Origin: DASPKS01 sp035628035
GTDB lineage: Bacteria; Bacteroidota; Rhodothermia; Rhodothermales; Rubricoccaceae
NCBI GenBank assembly: GCA_035628035.1
Contig: DASPKS010000163.1
Coordinates: forward strand, 1-16,243
Direction: 5' to 3'
Length of the DNA: 16,243 nucleotides
Of the stretch, positions 1-5,641 are shown one piece after another. The position numbers and the translations under genes are program-made. Below the pieces are notes generated by a model. The model was not told where the DNA came from, ran no database searches, and saw nothing but the letters and a program-made list of their open reading frames with translations. Each line of letters begins with the position of its first letter. Position 1 is the first letter of the stretch.

Positions 1-525
1 CCCGCCTCGGATGACGTGGTCGTGGACTCGGGCGCCGTGTTCACCGAGGTGCTCGGGCCGCTCGGCCACCACGGCGGGCCAACGAGTACGTATCTCCTCC
101 GCGAAGAGGGCCCCGCCATCGACGCGGCGACGTGCGAGGACACCGAGGGGCAGCCGGTGACCCTCGACCAGCGGCGGTACGTCCGCGTTTCCCCCTGCGA
201 CATCGGTGCCTATGAGTTCGGTGCCGTCCCCACGGCGGCCGAAGGCCCTGCTGACGCCGGCTCCCCGGTCTCGCTTTCCCTCGCCGGGCCCAACCCAGTG
301 GCCTCCTCCACCGTGCTCGCGCTCCACCTCGCGCAGTCCGGCTCCATCCGCGTGGCGGTGTACGACGCGCTCGGGCGGGAGGTGGCCCTCCTCCGCTCCG
401 GTGAGCTTCCGGCCGGCCGCCACCCCGTGGCGTTCGACGGCTCCGCGCTCCCGCCGGGGGTGTACTTCGTGCGGGCGGAGGCGGCGGGCGCCGCCGTCAC
501 GCGGGCATTGACGGTGCTGCGCTGA
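1..525 (+). CDS. Secreted choice-of-anchor Q / T9SS type A sorting-domain protein (3' end only)
   Basis: This is the C-terminal 174 residues of a larger protein whose start lies left of the window; the reading frame is open from base 1. Residues about 18-73 carry the closing signature of 'choice-of-anchor Q' beta-helix surface proteins: LGPLGHHGGPT, then GPAIDA, a Cys pair, DQR and CDIGAYEF. After a short Ala/Pro-rich linker, residues about 96-174 form a type IX secretion (Por) C-terminal sorting domain: GPNPV at its start, VYDALGREV in the middle, LPPGVYFVRAE and the end TRALTVLR. The family role is export across the outer membrane by T9SS, with the tail removed and the protein anchored or released. 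The substrate or surface function cannot be judged from this fragment. Its last 29 bases overlap the 3' end of the opposing ribonuclease Z gene. Confidence 0.9.
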   Translation, partial: PASDDVVVDSGAVFTEVLGPLGHHGGPTSTYLLREEGPAIDAATCEDTEGQPVTLDQRRYVRVSPCDIGAYEFGAVPTAAEGPADAGSPVSLSLAGPNPVASSTVLALHLAQSGSIRVAVYDALGREVALLRSGELPAGRHPVAFDGSALPPGVYFVRAEAAGAAVTRALTVLR

Positions 526-1453
526 CGGCTTCGGTGAGCGTGTAGGCGCGGAGCTCCGCGGCGGCCTCGGCGTGGGGGAAGACCCCGCGCGCCTCCTCGA
601 CGAGCGGCGCGAGCTCGCCATACCGGGACGAGAAGTGGGTTAGGAGGAGCCGCTTCGCGGCGGCCTTGCGCGCGACGGTGGCCGCCTGCTGCGCCGTCGA
701 GTGGCCCGTCTCGTAGGCCCGGTCGCGGTGGGCCTCGGTGAAGGTGGCCTCGTGGACGAGGAGGTCCACGCCCGCCGCCAGCTTCTCACCGCCCCGGCAC
801 GGCCGCGTATCGAGGACGTACGCGAAGGAGGCGCCGGGCCGCGCGGGGCCTACCAGTCCCTCCGGCCGGACGACGCGCCCATCGGCGAGCGTGACGGGCT
901 CCCCACGGCGGAGGGTCTCGTACTGCCATCCCTCCCGGATGCCGGCCGCGCGCGCCCCCTCGCCGTCGATCTTCCCCGGGCGCGCTTTCTCCTGATAGCG
1001 GTAGCCGGCGGCGAAGACGCGGTGGTCGAGCGGGCGCGCTTCGACGGTATAGGCGTCGGTCTCATAGACGACGGCGTGCCCGAACCCCTCGTTCAGCTCG
1101 ACGAAGCGGAGCTCGAAGGGGTGGGCGTCGGGGGCGAGGCCGGGGAGGGCGCGGAGCATCTCGCACAGCCCGGTCGGTGAAACGATGGTGAGCGGCGCCG
1201 TGCGCTCCAGGAGGGCGAGTGTGGAGAGGAGCCCGAACAGCCCGTAGAGGTGGTCCCCATGGAAGTGCGTGAGGAAGATCGCATCGAGCTTGGCGCGGCT
1301 GAGGCCGGCATCGCGGAGCCGGTACTGGGTGCCCTCGCCGCAGTCGAACAGGAGGAGCCGCCCGTCTCGGCGGAGGGCAAACGCGGAGAGGTGGCGCTCG
1401 CGCGTAGGAATGGCGGAGGCCGTCCCGAGGGGGATCAGTTCAGCGACGGGCAC
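497..1453 (-). CDS. rnz: Ribonuclease Z (tRNA 3' processing endonuclease)
   Basis: Zinc-dependent metallo-beta-lactamase-fold endonuclease of 318 aa, a usual length for bacterial RNase Z, which trims the 3' trailer from tRNA precursors in the cytoplasm. Seen: FDCGEGTQ at 36-43, the metal-binding HFHGDH at 63-68, LDHRV at 142-146 followed by the family-typical GYRYQEK, the Asp of YVLDTRPC (D215), HEATF at 234-238, GHST at 250-253, and the C-terminal THFSSRY with H273. All expected metal ligands seem present. The start is a GTG at 1453, chosen because homology begins there (VAELIPLGTASAIPT). The open frame continues far upstream, but that part is low-complexity and lies antisense to the next gene. 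No Shine-Dalgarno sequence is visible. It is transcribed away from the 1673 gene and converges on the T9SS gene. Confidence 0.93.
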   Translation of the reverse strand: MPVAELIPLGTASAIPTRERHLSAFALRRDGRLLLFDCGEGTQYRLRDAGLSRAKLDAIFLTHFHGDHLYGLFGLLSTLALLERTAPLTIVSPTGLCEMLRALPGLAPDAHPFELRFVELNEGFGHAVVYETDAYTVEARPLDHRVFAAGYRYQEKARPGKIDGEGARAAGIREGWQYETLRRGEPVTLADGRVVRPEGLVGPARPGASFAYVLDTRPCRGGEKLAAGVDLLVHEATFTEAHRDRAYETGHSTAQQAATVARKAAAKRLLLTHFSSRYGELAPLVEEARGVFPHAEAAAELRAYTLTEAVSAAPSMPA

Positions 1454-1672
1454 GGGCGAGGGGAGAGAGGAGGCCGATGGTACGCACGCGAGCGGCGAAC
1501 CGGCGCAGCGGATGGGGGGTGGGCGGGGGCCCCCCACGTGGGCGAGCCCGGGGGGCTCGTCCTCCTCTGGATCGGGTACGGGCTCCGCGTCCGCATACCC
1601 GTGACGGCGCCGACGGTGATGCCTGCGCCCGGCTGACGGGGCGTCGTCAGCGAGGGAAAGGACCTTCGGGCC
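1454..1672. other. Divergent intergenic spacer with several GC-rich inverted repeats
   Basis: This 219-base spacer between the starts of rnz (-) and the 1673 gene (+) must hold the promoters for both. I cannot point to a convincing -35/-10 or Bacteroidota TAnnTTTG box. It does contain hairpin-forming sequence: a perfect 7-bp stem CGAGCCC/GGGCTCG at 1543-1549 and 1553-1559, an adjacent G-run facing a C-run around 1517-1537, and CGGGTA/TACCCG around 1574-1602. No T-run follows any of them, so they are not standard terminators. A purine-rich AAAGGA at 1657-1662, about 10 bases before the ATG at 1673, may be that gene's ribosome binding site. Confidence 0.5.
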
Positions 1673-2320
1673 ATGCCCGACGCCCCCCGTTTCTACCTCT
1701 GCTCGTACTGGCCGCTGTGCAAGACGGCCGGCGGCCGGCAGGCCATCCTCAAGTACCACCTCCCTCCGTTCGTGAACGGGATGAGCCGCCGGGAGCCGGA
1801 CTTCGAGCACCCGCGCCCCGCCATCACGGCGTCGAGCCGGGGGCGCAACTTCGTCCCGCGCCTCCGGGTGGGCGACACCGTCGTCTACACCACGACAAAG
1901 GGGCTCTGGGGCGACTTCCGCACGCCGCACTGGCGCCTCGCGGCCGTGCTCGAAGTCGTGGCCCGGTTCGAGACGCACGCCGCGGCCGCCGCGTGGTACC
2001 GCCGGCAACAGCTCCCCCTTCCGAGCAACTGCGTCGTGGATGGCAACCCGCCGCTGCCGGTCCCGCTCACGCTCCACCACGGCCGCCTCCACGACGACGC
2101 ATGGGATGCCGTGTGCCTCGAACGGGCGGAGGCATGCGGGGTCCTGCTCGCGTGCGTCCCCCGCTTCCTGGCGCTCCACGACCCGCCCCTCCTCACGACC
2201 GAGGACCTCGTCGCGCTGTTCGGGACGGTCCCCAACACGCGCACGCCGCCGGAGATCACCGAGGCCGCGCTCGACCGCCTCCTCGCGCTCGCCGAGCGCC
2301 CGCGCCGCCTCGCCGCCTGA
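1673..2320 (+). CDS. Protein of unknown function, 215 aa
   Basis: I do not recognise the family. Coding status is supported by a full open frame from an ATG with AAAGGA upstream, a normal amino-acid mix including conserved-looking aromatics, and the natural fit between flanking genes. It seems soluble, with no signal peptide or membrane segment. The N terminus is rich in aromatics and Cys (FYLCSYWPLC at 7-16), followed by FVNGMSRREPDFEHPRPAIT, the segment RLRVGDTVVYTTTKG and then HWRLAAVLEVVARFE with AAAWY. A 'GDxVVY' turn followed by a 'wrl.avleVv' strand loosely recalls small beta-barrel PUA/EVE/ASCH-type RNA- or modified-base-binding proteins. That is only an impression and not a family call. 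It ends 5 bases before the stop of the convergent DinB-like gene. Confidence 0.8.
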   Translation: MPDAPRFYLCSYWPLCKTAGGRQAILKYHLPPFVNGMSRREPDFEHPRPAITASSRGRNFVPRLRVGDTVVYTTTKGLWGDFRTPHWRLAAVLEVVARFETHAAAAAWYRRQQLPLPSNCVVDGNPPLPVPLTLHHGRLHDDAWDAVCLERAEACGVLLACVPRFLALHDPPLLTTEDLVALFGTVPNTRTPPEITEAALDRLLALAERPRRLAA

Positions 2321-2325
2321 GCAGG

Positions 2326-2826
2326 CTACCCGGCAGCACCGCGCACGACCTTGACGGTCGTAATGAGCTGGCCGACATGGCGCGTGGTGTGCTCGGCCGC
2401 GTGGAAGAGGAGCCCGAGCACGGTGCTGGGCAGCCGCGCCCGGCCCACCTCACGCGGCGTCAGCAGGTCGTCGGCTCGGGTCCGGCGGAGCTGGTCGAGC
2501 GCACGACCGATCGCCGCATCCACCTCCGCGAGGAGGGCCCCCGCGTCAGCGACAGCATCCGCCGACTCGGCGGCGAGGGCTTCGCGTTGTTGCGCGCTCA
2601 GCGCCTCGCCGCGCGCGTAGGTGAAGAGGCGGTCGAGGCTGCCGGCGAGGTGGCGGAGGTGGAACGCCGCCGAGGCCGCGCCGCCGGGCCGCACGGCCAG
2701 CTCCTCCGGCGTGAGGTCGGCCGCTACGCGGGCTACGTCCTCGCGCGCCTGCGCGAGCGCGTGGGCGACGGGCATCAGCCACGGGTCCACGCCCTCCACC
2801 GGACCGCGCAACCACGCTTCGGGCAT
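2326..2826 (-). CDS. DinB superfamily protein (putative metal-binding four-helix bundle)
   Basis: A 166-aa, mostly alpha-helical protein of the DinB/YfiT-like superfamily. Members are four-helix bundles holding a metal ion with three histidines; many act as thiol transferases, isomerases or hydrolases, and others are unassigned. Seen: an early Trp/Pro segment (PWLMPVAHAL), FHLRHLAGSLDRLFTYARGE at 55-74 with H59 as first likely ligand, and HAAEHTTRHVGQL at 142-154 with H146 and H150 as the other two. The ending HVGQLITTVK matches the family's 'HRGQi' helix. The start at 2826 is the first ATG after the ftsZ-proximal hairpin; no Shine-Dalgarno sequence is evident. It lies 80 bases downstream of ftsZ in the same direction, so read-through from ftsZ is possible, but nothing links it to division. 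Its substrate is unknown. Confidence 0.87.
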   Translation of the reverse strand: MPEAWLRGPVEGVDPWLMPVAHALAQAREDVARVAADLTPEELAVRPGGAASAAFHLRHLAGSLDRLFTYARGEALSAQQREALAAESADAVADAGALLAEVDAAIGRALDQLRRTRADDLLTPREVGRARLPSTVLGLLFHAAEHTTRHVGQLITTVKVVRGAAG

Positions 2827-2834
2827 CGGGGGAT

Positions 2835-2910
2835 CTGAGGATTTGGGAGTCGGGGAAACGAGGGGACGGATTACCCGATTCTCGGACTCCCCGGTTCCCG
2901 GATGCCTCAG
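2835..2910. repeat. Long imperfect palindrome overlapping the ftsZ stop codon
   Basis: The outer arms CTGAGG (2835-2840) and CCTCAG (2905-2910) are perfect complements, and the right arm contains the ftsZ stop (2907-2909). Inside, 2841-2856 pairs with 2888-2903 with one bulged base (G2904). Read as plus-strand RNA this gives 16 further pairs, four of them G-U, then a 2x2 internal loop and a few more pairs around an 18-base loop. Read as minus-strand RNA (the direction of ftsZ) the four G-U pairs become A-C mismatches, leaving a weaker but still GC-rich stem. No T-run follows, so it is not a textbook intrinsic terminator, though it could end or protect the 3' end of the dcw transcript. The segment 2881-2897 resembles 5681-5697 in ftsQ. 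Confidence 0.75.
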
Positions 2911-4199
2911 TCCATCATCTTCCGGAGGAAAGCCGGCACGTCGGTGTCGTCCTTCCGGATGCGCTCGCGGCGGAGCTCGGCGGCGTCGAGGCGACGGATG
3001 GGCGCCGCCCGCGGCGGCTCTTCCGAGAGGCGGGCGGGCCCGCGCGTCTCCTCCACCTCGTGCGCGGGGCGCTCCGGCGTGGCGAGCGGCGTGCGGCGTG
3101 CGAAGGCCGGCGTGTCGAGCTGGCGGAGGCTGTCCTCGCCCTTGTAGTGGGCAGGCCCCTCCAGCGTGACGGTGCGGCGGACGCGCGACGCGGCCTCGGG
3201 GCGGGCGTACCCGTCGAACCCCGTGGCGATGACGGTCACGCGGATCTGGTCGCCCATCTCGGGGTCGATCACCGTCCCGAAGATGACCTCGGCGTCCTCG
3301 CCGGCCTCCTGCTGGATCACGGCCGTGGCGGCGGTGGCCTCGCGGATGCCGAGGCTCGGCCCCGCCGTGATGTTGACGAGCACGTTCCGCGCGCCGCGGA
3401 TGGAGACGCCGTCGAGGAGCGGGCTCGAGATGGCCTCGCGGGCGGCCCGCTCGGCGCGCTTGTCGCCGTGCGCCGTGGCCGAGCCCATCAGCGCCGTCCC
3501 GCCGTCGACCATCGTCGTGCGGACGTCGGCGAAGTCGAGGTTGATCAGGCCATGGACCGTGATGAGGTCGGAGATCCCGCGCGTGGCGTTGTAGAGGACG
3601 TCGTCGGCCATGACGAACGCGTCCATGAGCGAGGTGTCGTCGTCGGCGATGTCGAGGAGGCGCTCGTTCGGGATCACGATGAGGGTGTCGACGGCCTTCC
3701 GGAGCTCGTCGATCCCGCGGTCGGCCGTCTTCGAGCGCTTGAGCCCCTCGCAGTCGAACGGCTTCGTGACGACGGCCACGGTGAGGATACCGTGGCGCCG
3801 CGCGAGGTCGGCCACGACGGGGGCGGCGCCGGTGCCGGTGCCGCCGCCCATGCCGGCCGTGATGAAGACCATGTCGGCGCCCTCGATGGCGGCCTCGATC
3901 TCGCGCTCGCTCTCGCGCGCGGCGTCGGCGCCGACCTCCGGCCGCGCCCCCGCGCCGAGCCCCTTCGTGAGGCTGCGCCCGAGCTGGATCTTCGTCGGGG
4001 CGTCGTTGGCCTCGAGCGCCTGCGCGTCGGTGTTGACCGCGACGAACTCGACGCCGCCGATGCCCTTGCGGAGCATGTTGTTCACGGCGTTGCCGCCGCT
4101 CCCGCCCACGCCGACGACGACCAGCTTGGCCTTCTCACCGGCCTCGTCGTCGAACGCAAAGCGGATGGAGTTCCGTTCTTCCATGGAGATGGTGGCCAT
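2907..4199 (-). CDS. ftsZ: Cell division protein FtsZ
   Basis: Tubulin-like GTPase of 430 aa that polymerises into the cytokinetic ring at midcell. Seen: the nucleotide-binding segment VVGVGGSGGNAVNNM around 28-42, NTDAQAL at 56-62, the GTP signature GGGTGTG at 118-124, PNERLL at 177-182, and the catalytic T7 loop NLDFADVRT at 220-228. The C-terminal globular part follows (AGPSLGIREA and FGTVIDPEMGDQIRVTVIATGFDG, split here at natural positions). A disordered Pro/Arg/Glu-rich linker of about 90 residues leads to the conserved C-terminal peptide DVPAFLRKMMD (420-430), which binds FtsA and other partners. The start ATG at 4199 has a good GGAGG five bases upstream. It is the last gene of the cluster and the only one with a long leader, which suggests extra or separate expression. 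Confidence 0.98.
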   Translation of the reverse strand: MATISMEERNSIRFAFDDEAGEKAKLVVVGVGGSGGNAVNNMLRKGIGGVEFVAVNTDAQALEANDAPTKIQLGRSLTKGLGAGARPEVGADAARESEREIEAAIEGADMVFITAGMGGGTGTGAAPVVADLARRHGILTVAVVTKPFDCEGLKRSKTADRGIDELRKAVDTLIVIPNERLLDIADDDTSLMDAFVMADDVLYNATRGISDLITVHGLINLDFADVRTTMVDGGTALMGSATAHGDKRAERAAREAISSPLLDGVSIRGARNVLVNITAGPSLGIREATAATAVIQQEAGEDAEVIFGTVIDPEMGDQIRVTVIATGFDGYARPEAASRVRRTVTLEGPAHYKGEDSLRQLDTPAFARRTPLATPERPAHEVEETRGPARLSEEPPRAAPIRRLDAAELRRERIRKDDTDVPAFLRKMMD

Positions 4200-4204
4200 G
4201 GTGC

Positions 4205-4209
4205 CCTCC
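4205..4209 (-). promoter_or_regulatory. Ribosome binding site of ftsZ
   Basis: On the minus strand this reads GGAGG, placed five bases before the ATG at 4199. It is a strong Shine-Dalgarno sequence at good spacing, unlike most genes in this window, where none is evident. It fixes the ftsZ start and fits high, independently set FtsZ translation. Confidence 0.8.
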
Positions 4210-4305
4210 GGTGTTTCGCCAGGTGTCCCCCTGGGTGGATGTCGTTCGGGGCCGGAGCACGGGCGGCGGAGTTTACAATTCCGTTACCCGATCTCGCTGC
4301 CCGAG

Positions 4306-4314
4306 TTATGCACA
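4306..4314 (+). promoter_or_regulatory. Perfect DnaA-box consensus match (TTATGCACA)
   Basis: TTATGCACA matches the classical DnaA box TTATNCACA at every fixed position. It sits in the ftsA-ftsZ spacer, about 107 bases upstream of the ftsZ ATG, where a transcription-modulating site would be plausible. It is a single site with no cluster of boxes or AT-rich unwinding element, so it is not an origin. I saw no other match in the window while reading. Binding is untested; the match is seen, the role is inferred. Confidence 0.45.
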
Positions 4315-4357
4315 GGGATGTGAGCGCCACGCGTGGGCGTTCACGTGATGGGTGAGG

Positions 4358-5641
4358 TCACAGCTCATCGAACCAGCTCTTCATCCGGCCGGTGATCCGT
4401 GTGACGAGGCGGTCAGGGTCGCCGGCGTAGCCGTCGCCGGCCTCGAGCTCCTCCGACACGTCTTCGCCGGCGAGCAGCGCCGCGCCGACGGCGCCCGCGC
4501 GGATGCCGTGGAGGATGAGCCCGACGCCCGTCGCGAACTTCGGGTTGTCGACCTCCTGCACGAGCCCGCCGCCGAGCCCGATAGGCACACCCACGCGGGC
4601 CTCCAGCCCGAGCACCTCCTGCGCGAGTGCGGCCGTACCGGGGATGAGGCTCCCGCCGCCGGTGAGGACGACGCCGCTCGAGAGGTGCCGCCCGTAGCCG
4701 GAGCGCTTGATCTCGATGGCGACGATCTCGAGGATCTCTTCGAGCCGGGGCTGGATGATCTGCGCGAGCGTGCTCTGCGAGATCGCCTTGTTCGGCCGCC
4801 CGCCGATGCCGGGGATGTTGATCTCCTGGTCCTCGGCGAGGTCGACGAGCGCGACGCCGAACTGCTGCTTGAGCCGCTCGGCCTGGTCGTGGAGCACGCC
4901 GAGCCCCTTCCGGATGTCGTCCGTCACCTTGTTCCCGGCCACGGCGACGACGGCGGTGTGGCGGATCGTCTTGTCCTCGAACACCGCGATGTCGGTGGTG
5001 CCCCCCCCGATGTCGATGAGGGCCACGCCGACCTCGCGCTCGTCGGGGTGGAGCACAGCGTGGGCAGAGGCGAGCGGCTCGAGCACGATGTCGGCCACGC
5101 GGTAGCCGGCCTTCTCGATGCAGCGGTACACGTTCTTCGCCGCCGAGACGAGCCCCGTGATGATGTGGACGTTCGCCTCGAGGCGGACGCCGCTCATCCC
5201 GACGGGGTCGAGCACGCCGTCCTGCCCGTCCACGATGAACTCCTGCGGGATCACGTGGAGGATCTTCCGGTCGGCCGGCATCGCCACGTGGCGGGTGTCG
5301 TCGAGGAGGCGCTCGACGTCCTGCCGTGAGACCTCGCCGTCGCGCCCGCTCACGGTGATGACGCCGCGGCTCTGGAAGCTCTGGATGTGGTCGCCGGCGA
5401 TGCCGACGACCACGCTCTCGGTCTTGACGCCGGCGGCGTACTCGGCCTCGGAGACGGCCTTCTTCACGGCCTCGACCGTCTTGTCGATGTTGACCACGAC
5501 GCCGCGGTTGAGGCCCTCCGACTCGGACACGCCGACGCCGAGGATGTTCGTCCGGCCGAGGGCGTCCGCCGAGGCCACGATCGCGCAGATCTTCGTGGTC
5601 CCGATGTCTACGCCGACGACGATGCGTTCGCGCTCGTTCAT
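4358..5641 (-). CDS. ftsA: Cell division protein FtsA
   Basis: Actin-like ATPase of 427 aa that tethers FtsZ polymers to the inner membrane and recruits later divisome proteins. Seen: phosphate-1 motif VDIGTTKIC at 11-19, the FtsA-specific 1C domain (SHS2-like) at about 80-165 with GIAGDHIQSFQSRG, phosphate-2 motif IDIGGGTTD at 209-217, the adenosine motif VVLTGGGSLIPG at 324-335, and a C-terminal amphipathic helix RITGRMKSWFDEL (415-427) typical of the membrane-targeting sequence. Length and order match the family. Its ATG overlaps the ftsQ stop as ATGA, indicating coupled translation. The phosphate-2 glycines are encoded by a run of eight G on the coding strand (5001-5008), a slippage-prone tract in an essential motif. 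Confidence 0.98.
   Translation of the reverse strand: MNERERIVVGVDIGTTKICAIVASADALGRTNILGVGVSESEGLNRGVVVNIDKTVEAVKKAVSEAEYAAGVKTESVVVGIAGDHIQSFQSRGVITVSGRDGEVSRQDVERLLDDTRHVAMPADRKILHVIPQEFIVDGQDGVLDPVGMSGVRLEANVHIITGLVSAAKNVYRCIEKAGYRVADIVLEPLASAHAVLHPDEREVGVALIDIGGGTTDIAVFEDKTIRHTAVVAVAGNKVTDDIRKGLGVLHDQAERLKQQFGVALVDLAEDQEINIPGIGGRPNKAISQSTLAQIIQPRLEEILEIVAIEIKRSGYGRHLSSGVVLTGGGSLIPGTAALAQEVLGLEARVGVPIGLGGGLVQEVDNPKFATGVGLILHGIRAGAVGAALLAGEDVSEELEAGDGYAGDPDRLVTRITGRMKSWFDEL

Larger units (their letters stand above)
4200..4357 (-). promoter_or_regulatory. ftsA-ftsZ spacer, probable ftsZ leader/promoter region
   Basis: A 158-base gap in a cluster whose neighbouring genes overlap. It is visibly AT-richer than its surroundings (TTTACAATT at 4272-4280, GTTATG near 4305). 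On the minus strand the sequences TGTGCATAAC and GGAATTGTAAAC could be -10-like elements, but I find no clear paired -35. It also has two perfect short palindromes near its upstream end, CCACGCGTGG (4327-4336) and TCACGTGA (4341-4348), which are operator-like, and a 5-bp hairpin CCAGG/CCTGG (4219-4223 and 4230-4234) just before the ribosome binding site. A promoter here is an inference from gap size and composition. Confidence 0.45.

Noticed and set aside
1454..2179. N-terminal extension of the RNase Z frame up to 2179
   Set aside because: The extra 240 or so residues are Arg/Pro/Glu-rich without family match and lie antisense to the better-supported 1673-2320 gene; homology starts at the GTG at 1453.
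1477..2838. Long plus-strand open frame of 453 codons
   Set aside because: Its composition (runs of Pro, Arg, Ala) is that of a GC-rich shadow frame, and it covers two genes that have recognisable or normal proteins in other frames.
2835..2910. Textbook Rho-independent terminator after ftsZ
   Set aside because: The stem is strong, but no T-run follows on either strand; it is reported as a palindrome only.
4306..4314. Replication origin at the DnaA-box match
   Set aside because: Only one box, no AT-rich unwinding region, and no dnaA/dnaN/gidA-type neighbours.
3060..4355. Long plus-strand open frame antisense to ftsZ
   Set aside because: A mirror frame of the high-GC third codon positions of ftsZ, with no motif and a very Asp/Arg/Val/Gly-biased composition.
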